Source of the DNA: RUG14300 sp964561145
GTDB lineage: Bacteria > Bacillota > Clostridia > Christensenellales > CAG-1252
DNA length: 64,000 nt
Reading direction: 5' to 3'
Assembly (NCBI GenBank): GCA_964561145.1
Contig: CAZLNZ010000011.1
Coordinates: forward strand, 1-64,000
Shown here: positions 1-7,272 of the stretch, piece by piece
Layout of the letters: each line of letters begins with the position of its first letter
How positions within the stretch are numbered: position 1 is the first letter of the stretch
The notes under the pieces: generated by a model
What the model saw: only the letters and a program-made list of their open reading frames with translations
What the model was told of the DNA's origin: nothing
The model's database searches: none
Made by a program: the position numbers and the translations under genes

Positions 1-1699
1 GATGCTCGTACATAACCCACATAATCTTACCTGCGTCCATTGCAGAACCGCCGCCTAAAGCAATAATGCAATCGGGCTTGAAGGATCTCATCAACTCTGC
101 ACCCTTCTTAGCGCATTCCAATGTAGGATCGGGAGCAACGTCAAAGAATGTTGTATGAACAATGCCCATTTCATCGAGCTTATCGGTTATGGGCTTAGTA
201 TAGCCGTAATTATAAAGGAAGCTATCTGTTACGATAAAGCACTTCTTTTTACCCATTACAGTCTTTAACTCATCGAGGGCAACGGGCAAGCAACCCTTCT
301 TGATATAAACCTTTTCCGGTGCTCTGAACCAAAGCATATTTTCTCTCCTTATAGCTACTGTTTTTATATTGATAAGATGTTTAACTCCTACGTTTTCAGA
401 TACGGAGTTACCGCCCCAGCTACCGCAACCAAGGGTAAGAGAGGGTGCGAGTTTAAAGTTATATAAATCACCGATACCACCCTGTGAAGAGGGAGTATTT
501 ACGAGGATACGGCAGGTTTTCATTCTGTGTGCAAACTCTGCAAGTTTGTCCTTCTCGGTGTTTTCGTTAAGATAAATGGAAGCCGTATGACCGTAACCGC
601 CGTCGGCAATAAGACGCTCAGCCTTCGAGAATGCCTCCTGAATATCCTTAGCCTTATACATAGCCAAAACCGTAGAAAGTTTTTCGTGAGCAAATTCCTC
701 ACTTAATTCAACGCTTTCGACTTCACCGATGAGAATCTTTGTTCCCTCTGGAACGGTTACTCCTGCAAGTTTTGCAATCGTTACGGGACGTTGTCCGACG
801 ATTCTTGCATTCAATGCACCGTTGATAATGATGGTCTTTCTAACCTTTTCGGTCTCCTCGGGATTAAGGAAGTAACAACCTCTTTGTGCAAATTCGGATT
901 TTACGGAATCGTATACGGATTCCAATACGATAACAGATTGCTCTGAAGCACAAATCATACCGTTATCGAAGGTTTTACTGTGAATAATGGAGTTAACTGC
1001 AAGAATGACATCTGCGCTGTCATCGATTATTGCAGGAGTATTTCCTGCACCAACACCCAATGCCGGCTTACCGCTAGAGTAAGCAGCCTTTACCATTCCG
1101 GGACCACCGGTAGCAAGAATTATATCCGATTCCTTCATTAAGAGGTTTGTCATAGCAAGAGAGGGAACGTCAATCCAAGCGATGATACCCTTAGGCGCAC
1201 CCGCTTTTTCTGCAGCCTCTAATACGACCTTTGCAGCGGCAATTGTGGAATTTTTAGCTCTGGGGTGAGGGCTAATGATGATACCGTTACGAGTTTTCAA
1301 GGAAATCAATGTTTTGAAAATTGCCGTTGAAGTGGGATTGGTGGTAGGAATAACAGCACCAACCAAACCGATAGGCTCTGCTATCTTTTGGATACCGTAT
1401 GCCTTATCCTCTTCGATAACGCCACAGGTTTTTGTATCACGATATGCGTTATAGATATATTCTGCCGCATAGTGATTTTTGATGACCTTGTCCTCTACAA
1501 TACCCATGCCGGTCTCTTCGACTGCCATTTTGGCAAGAGGTATTCTCATTTTATCGGCGGCGCAAGCAGCTGCAAAGAAAATCCTGTCAACCTGTTCTTG
1601 CGTAAACTCTGCAAATTCTTTCTGAGCCTGTCTAACTCTCTGAATCGCAGCTTCTAGTGCTTCAACGCTGTCTACTATTGCATACTTGTTTTCTTCCAT
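1..1699 (-). CDS. adhE: Bifunctional acetaldehyde-CoA/alcohol dehydrogenase, N-terminal 566 residues (runs off the window)
   Basis: Reduces acetyl-CoA to acetaldehyde and then ethanol, reoxidising NADH during fermentation. Translating the minus strand from the ATG at 1699 gives an uninterrupted frame starting MEENKYAIVDSVEALE, with GGAGA 7 nt upstream. The first ~440 residues are a CoA-acylating aldehyde dehydrogenase domain; the catalytic cysteine lies in NGMICASEQS near residue 248. The linker ends near EKVYIKKGC, and the iron-type alcohol dehydrogenase domain begins with the cofactor-binding segment GGGSAMDAGK just before the window edge. The iron-binding histidines are off the window. It lies 16 bp downstream of rex, so the two are probably co-transcribed; Rex is a known adhE repressor in Clostridia. 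The call is firm; only the C-terminus is unseen. Confidence 0.96.
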   Translation of the reverse strand, partial: MEENKYAIVDSVEALEAAIQRVRQAQKEFAEFTQEQVDRIFFAAACAADKMRIPLAKMAVEETGMGIVEDKVIKNHYAAEYIYNAYRDTKTCGVIEEDKAYGIQKIAEPIGLVGAVIPTTNPTSTAIFKTLISLKTRNGIIISPHPRAKNSTIAAAKVVLEAAEKAGAPKGIIAWIDVPSLAMTNLLMKESDIILATGGPGMVKAAYSSGKPALGVGAGNTPAIIDDSADVILAVNSIIHSKTFDNGMICASEQSVIVLESVYDSVKSEFAQRGCYFLNPEETEKVRKTIIINGALNARIVGQRPVTIAKLAGVTVPEGTKILIGEVESVELSEEFAHEKLSTVLAMYKAKDIQEAFSKAERLIADGGYGHTASIYLNENTEKDKLAEFAHRMKTCRILVNTPSSQGGIGDLYNFKLAPSLTLGCGSWGGNSVSENVGVKHLINIKTVAIRRENMLWFRAPEKVYIKKGCLPVALDELKTVMGKKKCFIVTDSFLYNYGYTKPITDKLDEMGIVHTTFFDVAPDPTLECAKKGAELMRSFKPDCIIALGGGSAMDAGKIMWVMYEH

Positions 1700-1715
1700 A
1701 CTATTCTCCTATTAA

Positions 1716-2336
1716 TTAATTTATGTTTGATGCGAGCACCGCAAGGGATGCCGCCATGTTTTCACTTTTTACGAATACCGTATCGGGGGTATTCAATTTG
1801 ATCGGGGCGAAGTTCCAAATAGCTTTGATACCGCTTTCGACAAGAAGGTCACAAACTTCTTGGGCGGATTGAGCGGGAACCGTGATGATTCCGATTTGAA
1901 CTCCGTGATACAAGCAATAAGATTTTATCTCCTTAATATCGTATATCCTTTTACCCTTGCACTCCGTTCCTATTTTATTGGTATCGGTATCGAAACCCGC
2001 TTCTATGGTTATGTCGTACTCTGAAAAGCCGCCATATTCCAAAAGTGCGACTCCGAGTCGTCCGGCACCTACAACTATTGCATTTTTCTGAACCGTACAG
2101 CCGAGAGTTTCCGAAAGATGCAGGATGAGCTCCGTGCGAAGGTAACCTTTCTTAGGTTTTCCCGCACCGCTAACCAACGCCAAGTCTTTACGAACCAGCA
2201 CCTCTCCTAGTCCCAACGCAACGGCAATCGCTGCAGAGGACACATACTCCTTTTGGGATAGGTCGCCCTTCTTTACGCAAGCCAAATATGAAGGCAATCT
2301 TTTTAATACTGATTTAGGAATTTGCTTATTCACCAT
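1716..2336 (-). CDS. rex: Redox-sensing transcriptional repressor Rex
   Basis: Senses the NADH/NAD+ ratio and represses fermentation genes when NADH is low. At 206 residues it has normal family length. The N-terminal winged helix is visible (LVRKDLALVSGAGKPKKGY, matching the usual QIRKDLSYFG..GKRGVGY region but divergent). The Rossmann NAD(H) site is VVGAGRLGVALLEY, and the C-terminal swap region has the family motif SGIKAIWNFAPIKL. The ATG at 2336 has GGAG 5 nt upstream. rex is the first gene of a rex-adhE operon. Its own -10 box lies inside an 18-bp near-palindrome, which implies autorepression. The recognition helix differs from well-studied Rex proteins, and so does the putative operator. 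Confidence 0.95.
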   Translation of the reverse strand: MVNKQIPKSVLKRLPSYLACVKKGDLSQKEYVSSAAIAVALGLGEVLVRKDLALVSGAGKPKKGYLRTELILHLSETLGCTVQKNAIVVGAGRLGVALLEYGGFSEYDITIEAGFDTDTNKIGTECKGKRIYDIKEIKSYCLYHGVQIGIITVPAQSAQEVCDLLVESGIKAIWNFAPIKLNTPDTVFVKSENMAASLAVLASNIN

Positions 2337-2351
2337 ATCGCTCCTTTGTTA

Positions 2352-2369
2352 TTGATATAATTATATCGA
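2352..2369. promoter_or_regulatory. Putative Rex operator 1 (18-bp near-palindrome over the -10 box)
   Basis: TTGATATAATTATATCGA contains a perfect 14-bp palindrome (2354-2367). Length and symmetry match Rex operators (canonical TTGTTAA-N4-TTAACAA, 18 bp) but the arm sequence differs. A second site with the same ends lies at 2455-2472. Assignment to Rex is inference from position. Confidence 0.5.
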
Positions 2370-2388
2370 TTTAATTTCCGCAATGCAA
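2360..2388 (-). promoter_or_regulatory. Sigma-A promoter of rex-adhE
   Basis: On the minus strand there is TTGCAT (2383-2388), a 17-nt spacer and a perfect TATAAT (2360-2365), about 25 nt upstream of the rex start codon. The -10 box sits inside the palindrome at 2352-2369. Confidence 0.75.
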
Positions 2389-2454
2389 ATACTTTTTATT
2401 TATAGGGGTATAATTATTATTTATAACCTCGCAAAAACATGGCAAAAGAGGGTT

Positions 2455-2472
2455 TTGATATATTTGTATCGA
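2455..2472. promoter_or_regulatory. Putative Rex operator 2
   Basis: TTGATATATTTGTATCGA has the same outer arms (TTGATATA / TATCGA) and the same 18-bp length as the site over the rex -10 box, 103 bp upstream of it. The rest of the rex-feoB gap (2473-2700) is AT-rich; I see only half-sites there (around 2566 and 2609) and no gene. Confidence 0.4.
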
Positions 2473-2700
2473 TATATGGTTTCTACGTTCGAAAGGATTA
2501 AAAAAACAATCTTTTTAGGCATTTAAAATTAGAACGGACATTTCAATCGGTTCTTCTTACTCTAAATCGATATTCATACTCATGATAATAAAAACAATTC
2601 TATTATATCAATAGAAAATATACCCCTAGCTCTATTAAATAAAGATTGTCGTGTTAATGAAATCTAGTCTTATCTTTATAGCCGAGCACACAAGAAACAA

Positions 2701-2727
2701 GGCATAGCGAATTGTATTCGCTATGCC
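2701..2727 (-). terminator. Intrinsic terminator of the feo operon
   Basis: A 12-bp perfect stem (GGCATAGCGAAT and its complement) with a 3-nt loop lies about 60 bp after the feoB stop. On the minus strand it is followed by TTGTTTCTTG. Confidence 0.75.
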
Positions 2728-2787
2728 TCATAAAAGAGATATTGAGAGTACTATTGATTTTCTTTTATTGTGTATTGTGTGTATTTA

Positions 2788-5463
2788 TTATTTATCTTCA
2801 CTCTCGTCGGTGTCGTCTGCGGTATAGGTAATTCCGCAACCGGGACAGCTTGAACAGCTACCGCAACAACCAATGCTCTTTTTCTTCTTTTCCTTGTTGT
2901 GCTTAAAGATATTCTTAAGATTTATCTTGCCCTTGTTATTAAGAACAATCAATGTAATTGCAAGTGCCAGAATTGCTGCAAAGATGAATGACGTCCACCA
3001 CCAACTGCCGATCAGATATATTGCCATGGAAACGATATAGGAGGTACCGATCCAGAACAATAAGGTCATTCTATAACTCTTCTTATCGGGAAGCTCACTC
3101 TTTGCGGTTGCAACTGCTGCAAAGCAAGGAATTGTAAGCATATTGAATGCGATAAAGGCAATAAGTGCGGGAATGGTTATTCCTGTTGCAGTAATCATTT
3201 GAACGACAGAATCAACACCTTCCAATGCTTCGTTTGCCTCAAAGCCCGATACGATGCAAGCGGCAAGGGTTCCGAAAGTTGCGATAACATTCTCTTTTGC
3301 AATTAATCCGGTGATAGCGGCAACAACAAATACCCAACCCCACGTACCAAGCTGTGAACCGAAGCCGATAGGCGTAAACAGCGGTTGTACAAGCTTTCCG
3401 AGTCCTGCAAGTATTGAATCGTTCATTTGTGAGTCATCGAGGTAACCCCAAGAGAAGCTGAAGTGTGAAACGAACCAAATAAGGATTGTGGAAGCGAGAA
3501 TAATCGTGAAAGCCTTTTTAACGAAGTGCTTTGTCTTATCCCATAAGTGCGCCATAAGGTTCTTGAATTGAGGTGCATGGTATGCAGGCAATTCCATAAT
3601 AAAGGGAGGGACCTCGCCTTTCATTGTCGTGTTACGCATCAATATAACGCTGGCAATAGCAACAACAATTCCCAATAGGTACATCGAATAGGTTATTAAA
3701 TCTGCGTTTCCTAAGCCGAAACGGGTAACAATACCACCTGCGACAGCCGTCAAAATCGGAAGTTTAGCACCACAGCTGAAGAAGGGTATTACTCTTACCG
3801 TTGCAGTTCTTTCGTTTCTGTCTGCCAAGGTTCTTGTGTTTATCATCGCAGGAACAGAGCAACCGAAGCCCATGATCATAGGCATGAAAGCCCTACCCGA
3901 CAAGCCGAATTTACGGAATATTTTATCAAGAATAAAGGCAACTCTTGCCATGTATCCGCTGTCCTCTAAAATAGAGAAGAACAGGAACAACAACAGAATT
4001 TGAGGTAAGAAACTCAGTACCGCGAATACACCGCCCAATATACCGTCTACAATCAATCCCGTCAGCCATTCGGGAGCAGAAGCCGAAACAAGACCTTGAT
4101 GGGCACAAACACTCAATAGATCGGTAAAGGTGCAAAGCGTTGTTTGAAGGACTACACCGAGGGATAACACACTTTCCTCGTACCCGAAGAAGGTATTAAC
4201 CGTGATCTCGGAGCAAAACTCGTCTATTTCGCTTACAAAACCTGCAGAGAATTCTCCGTCCTCTTCGGTAATTTCAACCTCATATTTGCAATTTTCATCG
4301 GCATAATATACGCCTTCCGGCATTGCCGTAAAGTCCTCAAGATACACCAACTCGTGCTTTTCACTGTATACATATGCTTTTGCTTCTACGCTCTCTAAGG
4401 AGCCGTCCTCTGCGAAGGACAATTCCGCTTTATAGCCGTCTTCCGTGTAATAATCTTTTCCTTCATCGAAGCTTTCCTCGCTAACCTCGATTACCGAGCC
4501 GTTTGCATCATAAGCATATATGTCTTTATCGAAAACCCCCGCAGCGCCCAAGAAAAGGAAATCCTCCGAGAAAGTTAGGTGGAATACTAAAAACAGAATA
4601 ACTAAGAAGATAGGAATACCCCAAATACGGTGTGTCAAAACCTTATCGATTTTATCAGATTTGGTTATCGTTTCACCATTGTTCTTTTGTTTCTTAATCA
4701 CTTTAGCATAATTATCGGATATGTACTTATATCTGCTATCGGCAATTAACGCCTCAAAATCGGTACCAAAGGTGTCGTCTTTAAAGATCGCTTTGAAATC
4801 CTCCACCATTTTTACGGAATTGGTGTGTTCCTTAACCTCCAACTCGTCTTGTTCGACAAGCTTCACTGCATGGAATAAAGGATTGGTAACACCTTGCCCT
4901 TCAAGTGCTATTCTGCAATCACCGATAAGGTGTCCCAAGGCACTTTTTGCAAGCACGGTTGTACCCGTTCTTCCCTCTTTTGATGCCTCATAAACCTTAT
5001 TCATAAGTTCCTCTAGCCCTGCGTTTTTCAATGCGGATATTGCAACGACAGGTATACCGAGTTTCTTTTCCAAAGCTCGTGCATCGATAACGTCGCCGTT
5101 CTTTTCCAACACGTCAACCATATTGAGCGCAACTACGACAGGGACATCGATTTCCATCAATTGTGTTGTCAAATATAGATTTCTTTCAAGGTTAGTGGAG
5201 TCTATAATATTGATAACACAATCGGGTTTTTCATCAAGAATATAATTTCTTGAAATAACCTCTTCCGGAGTGTAAGGGGAAAGAGAGTAGATACCGGGCA
5301 AGTCTACGATTGAAAGAGGCTCTGCGCATTTCTTGTATGTGCCCTCTCTCTTATCCACTGTAACGCCGGGCCAGTTACCCACGTGTGCAGTAGATCCTGT
5401 AAGTGAGTTAAAAAGTGTCGTTTTTCCCGAGTTGGGATTACCTGCTAATGCCACAGTTTTCAT
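2788..5463 (-). CDS. feoB: Ferrous iron transporter FeoB with an extra acidic insert and Cys-rich tail
   Basis: GTP-driven Fe(II) uptake across the cytoplasmic membrane. The start is set at 5463 (MKTVALAGNPNSGKTT), since GGAGG lies 7 nt upstream and a longer reading lacks a ribosome site; this gives 891 residues. The N-terminal G domain has GNPNSGKT (G1), DLPG (G3) and NMVD (G4). The membrane core shows the paired Gate motifs (GFGCSVPAM and the later TIPCFAAVATAK). Two oddities: about 125 mostly acidic residues (~305-430) are inserted after the first membrane helix, probably outside the cell; and the C-terminus ends in a Cys-rich tail, GCCGSCSSCPGCG. The start overlaps the feoA stop by one base (TAATG), so translation is coupled. 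Confidence 0.95.
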   Translation of the reverse strand: MKTVALAGNPNSGKTTLFNSLTGSTAHVGNWPGVTVDKREGTYKKCAEPLSIVDLPGIYSLSPYTPEEVISRNYILDEKPDCVINIIDSTNLERNLYLTTQLMEIDVPVVVALNMVDVLEKNGDVIDARALEKKLGIPVVAISALKNAGLEELMNKVYEASKEGRTGTTVLAKSALGHLIGDCRIALEGQGVTNPLFHAVKLVEQDELEVKEHTNSVKMVEDFKAIFKDDTFGTDFEALIADSRYKYISDNYAKVIKKQKNNGETITKSDKIDKVLTHRIWGIPIFLVILFLVFHLTFSEDFLFLGAAGVFDKDIYAYDANGSVIEVSEESFDEGKDYYTEDGYKAELSFAEDGSLESVEAKAYVYSEKHELVYLEDFTAMPEGVYYADENCKYEVEITEEDGEFSAGFVSEIDEFCSEITVNTFFGYEESVLSLGVVLQTTLCTFTDLLSVCAHQGLVSASAPEWLTGLIVDGILGGVFAVLSFLPQILLLFLFFSILEDSGYMARVAFILDKIFRKFGLSGRAFMPMIMGFGCSVPAMINTRTLADRNERTATVRVIPFFSCGAKLPILTAVAGGIVTRFGLGNADLITYSMYLLGIVVAIASVILMRNTTMKGEVPPFIMELPAYHAPQFKNLMAHLWDKTKHFVKKAFTIILASTILIWFVSHFSFSWGYLDDSQMNDSILAGLGKLVQPLFTPIGFGSQLGTWGWVFVVAAITGLIAKENVIATFGTLAACIVSGFEANEALEGVDSVVQMITATGITIPALIAFIAFNMLTIPCFAAVATAKSELPDKKSYRMTLLFWIGTSYIVSMAIYLIGSWWWTSFIFAAILALAITLIVLNNKGKINLKNIFKHNKEKKKKSIGCCGSCSSCPGCGITYTADDTDESEDK

Positions 5464-5693
5464 TATTCGACCTCCATAATTACACATTCCGCTTCCTTAA
5501 GTCTTAAGGACAGCTCATAACCACGGATCGTTACCTCTATAGGATCACCGAGGGGTGCTTTCTTGCGAAGAATAACCTCGGCACCGGGAGTAACGCCCAT
5601 GTCGAAGAGTCTACGACGAGTTAAACCTTCTCCGTATACTCTAACTATTTTTCCTTTCTCATTTATTGTAAATTCGCTTAGCTTTTTTTCCAT
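5463..5693 (-). CDS. feoA: FeoA, SH3-like partner of FeoB
   Basis: Small cytosolic protein (76 residues) of the FeoA family, needed with FeoB for ferrous iron uptake. Family hallmarks are RRRLFDMGVTPGAEVILRKKAPLGDPIEV and the ending LSLRLKEAECVIMEV, read here in pieces along residues 25-75. TAGGAGG lies 7 nt upstream of the ATG at 5693. The stop overlaps the feoB start. It is the second of two FeoA-type genes in the operon, separated from the first by 11 bp. Confidence 0.93.
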   Translation of the reverse strand: MEKKLSEFTINEKGKIVRVYGEGLTRRRLFDMGVTPGAEVILRKKAPLGDPIEVTIRGYELSLRLKEAECVIMEVE

Positions 5694-5704
5694 TCTTAAA
5701 CCTC

Positions 5705-5917
5705 CTAAGCAACAAAAATTTTCGTAGCAACGCTCGAATCTATAGCCAATCTTCCTTCAAGAACGGCACAAATAGTGTTCCCGCCCGAGCGAGAAAGCAC
5801 GGTAATCTCGGAATTGATTGTCAACCCTAGGTTTTCCAAATGCTTCTTTGTTTTATCGTCGGTTACGACCTTGATGATCCTAAGTTTTTTACCGACGGGT
5901 GCAATAACTATAGGCAT
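5705..5917 (-). CDS. Second FeoA-family protein
   Basis: A 70-residue FeoA-like protein, first gene of the feo operon. MPIVIAPVGKKLRIIKV opens the SH3-like fold; LENLGLTINSEITVLSRSGGN matches the FeoA core. The start at 5917 was chosen because GGAGAG lies 5 nt upstream; the frame could be read 7 codons longer, but that runs into the operator palindrome at 5931. Double feoA genes before feoB are common in Clostridia; the separate job of the first copy is unknown. Confidence 0.88.
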   Translation of the reverse strand: MPIVIAPVGKKLRIIKVVTDDKTKKHLENLGLTINSEITVLSRSGGNTICAVLEGRLAIDSSVATKIFVA

Positions 5918-5930
5918 AATACTCTCCTTT

Positions 5931-5946
5931 GTTAGCATAGGCTAAC
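5931..5946. promoter_or_regulatory. Feo operator palindrome 1 (next to the ribosome site)
   Basis: GTTAGC-ATAG-GCTAAC, a perfect 6-4-6 inverted repeat just upstream of the first FeoA gene's ribosome site. It resembles DtxR/IdeR-family metalloregulator sites (…GTTAG…CTAAC…). It is one of three such sites. Confidence 0.6.
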
Positions 5947-5961
5947 TTGTTGGTAAATTAA

Positions 5962-5981
5962 AAACGGGGAATCGCCCGTTT
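5962..5981 (-). terminator. Terminator-like hairpin in the feo leader
   Basis: A 7-bp stem (AAACGGG/CCCGTTT) with a 6-nt loop, followed on the minus strand by TTTAATTTA. It sits inside the feo leader, between operator palindromes 1 and 2, so it could act as an attenuator. Confidence 0.45.
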
Positions 5982-5982
5982 C

Positions 5983-6002
5983 GTGTTAGCACAGGCTAAC
6001 AC
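5983..6002. promoter_or_regulatory. Feo operator palindrome 2
   Basis: GTGTTAGC-ACAG-GCTAACAC, a perfect 8-4-8 inverted repeat, the best of the three. It lies within the transcribed leader if the promoter at 6078-6107 is used. Confidence 0.6.
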
Positions 6003-6012
6003 TGCTGCAAAC

Positions 6013-6051
6013 AATAAAGAGGATTTCTCCTCTGTAACATTGCTCTTTATT
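6013..6051 (-). promoter_or_regulatory. Competing hairpins in the feo leader (possible attenuator)
   Basis: On the minus strand AGAGGA-GAAA-TCCTCT (6018-6033) is followed by TTATTGTTT, like a small terminator. Its 3' part (CTCTTTATT, complement of 6013-6021) can instead pair with the upstream AATAAAGAG (complement of 6043-6051), so the two folds exclude each other. Function is inferred from sequence only. Confidence 0.35.
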
Positions 6052-6068
6052 GTTCGCATATGCTAACA
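6051..6068. promoter_or_regulatory. Feo operator palindrome 3 (over the start site)
   Basis: TGTTCGCATATGCTAACA, the same palindrome with one mismatch, directly downstream of the -10 box where a repressor would cover the transcription start. Confidence 0.55.
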
Positions 6069-6077
6069 ACCTATAAT

Positions 6078-6107
6078 AATATACGACGAAGGAAACGAGA
6101 TTGTCAA
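6078..6107 (-). promoter_or_regulatory. Sigma-A promoter of the feo operon
   Basis: On the minus strand TTGACA (6102-6107), an 18-nt spacer and TATATT (6078-6083). The predicted start falls in palindrome 3, leaving a leader of about 150 nt that contains palindromes 1 and 2 and the hairpins. Confidence 0.65.
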
Positions 6108-6160
6108 CAATTTTATATTATTTTTTTCAATAAATTTGCATTATTTTGATTTTAAAAGCT

Positions 6161-6844
6161 CTAATCCCCTTTCACTTTATTATAGGGACAAACTGCCATG
6201 CATATTCCGCAGACTGCACCTCTGCCGATATGCTTATACGCCTCCTTCATATGCTTTGAGCAAGCTTCTGCATCAAAAACCGTATCTCTCTCCGCTCCCG
6301 AGACATATTCCGAACCTGTTATAGCTTGAGCAGGGCATGCGTCCTTGCACCTTGTGCAATTACCGCAGCGAAGGGTTACAGGAGGTAGATCACTTTGGAG
6401 CGGCTCCTTGAGCAAGATAGTTGCAAGACGGACCTTGCTACCGAAATCCTTATGAATAAACAACGCATTTTTTCCTATAAAGCCAAGATTTGCCTTAACC
6501 GCACCGCTTTTATGAGGAAACGCGCCTCTAAAGGGATCATTTACAGAAGATTGACTTGCAGGAATCATCAAAGGATAAAAGCCCCTTCTTTCCAAATACG
6601 TGGAGGCAAACAGGGCAAGCTGATCAAGGGCATAATTTATCGTTCTATAATGATGGAAATACTCATAGGTCGGAGCCTTCTCCTCATATATTTGTTCCAC
6701 AATGGAATCTAAAAGTTTTATACCGATTGTGATTGCGCCCTTATAACCTCTATTCTCAGATAAATCCTCGATGTTAGAAAACCCGACAAAGCTTGCACCC
6801 TTTTCAATGAGCATATTCCTTATTTCGTTATAATTAAATTCCAT
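6161..6844 (-). CDS. Short QueG-like (epoxyqueuosine reductase family) iron-sulfur protein
   Basis: A 227-residue protein of the COG1600/QueG type. The central segment (RTINYALDQLALFASTYLE, then PFRGAFPHKSGAVKANLGFIGKNAL) resembles the cobalamin-binding half of QueG. The C-terminal part carries two cysteine clusters, CGNCTRCKDACPAQAI (~residue 160) and CGICMAVCPYNK (~215), typical of a double [4Fe-4S] domain. True QueG is about 310-390 residues, so this is a shortened relative; the substrate may not be epoxyqueuosine. No clear GGAGG precedes the ATG at 6844. No queuosine genes are nearby. It lies upstream of, and in the same direction as, the feo operon but has a separate promoter after it. 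Confidence 0.75.
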   Translation of the reverse strand: MEFNYNEIRNMLIEKGASFVGFSNIEDLSENRGYKGAITIGIKLLDSIVEQIYEEKAPTYEYFHHYRTINYALDQLALFASTYLERRGFYPLMIPASQSSVNDPFRGAFPHKSGAVKANLGFIGKNALFIHKDFGSKVRLATILLKEPLQSDLPPVTLRCGNCTRCKDACPAQAITGSEYVSGAERDTVFDAEACSKHMKEAYKHIGRGAVCGICMAVCPYNKVKGD

Positions 6845-7135
6845 AAAAACAAATTCCTTAAATAATATTTCTCGATGACTTTGTCAAAAGTCAATGCATA
6901 TATTAATGATAACCCATTGGCAAATTTTTTTCAACAATAAATAGAGAAATAGGAGTTATATTCTTTGAATAATAACCGCCTTTACGTATTAACACAATAC
7001 ACCCTTCCGCTCAAATGAATGAATAATTATGCATTTTATCCTCCTTAAACACAAAAAAATATGCAATTATTAATGAAAAATAATGAAAAAAAGTGAAAAA
7101 TGTGCAAAGAATACCCCAATCGAGAGAGCATTTGT

Positions 7136-7165
7136 TTGACACTACTTTTGACAAAATGGTATAAT
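7136..7165 (+). promoter_or_regulatory. Sigma-A promoter of the MoxR/VWA operon
   Basis: Perfect TTGACA (7136-7141), 18-nt spacer and perfect TATAAT (7160-7165), 108 bp upstream of the first gene. The rest of the gap from 6845 is AT-rich with no recognisable gene. Confidence 0.75.
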
Positions 7166-7272
7166 TTAAAAAATAATGCACGAATTATTAATAGTACTTG
7201 TTACTACTTATAAAAATGCGTTGCATAAACAATGCAATTTTATTAACTACTAATTGTGAGGCACAAAGGCAA

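Noticed and set aside
520..702. Short minus-strand frame inside the first 1.7 kb.
   Set aside because: It is a shadow of adhE, whose full frame runs from 1699 to the window edge.
5464..5487. Longer FeoB start (MCNYGGRI…).
   Set aside because: It would place the GGAGG ribosome site inside the coding region; MKTVALAGN at 5463 is the standard FeoB beginning.
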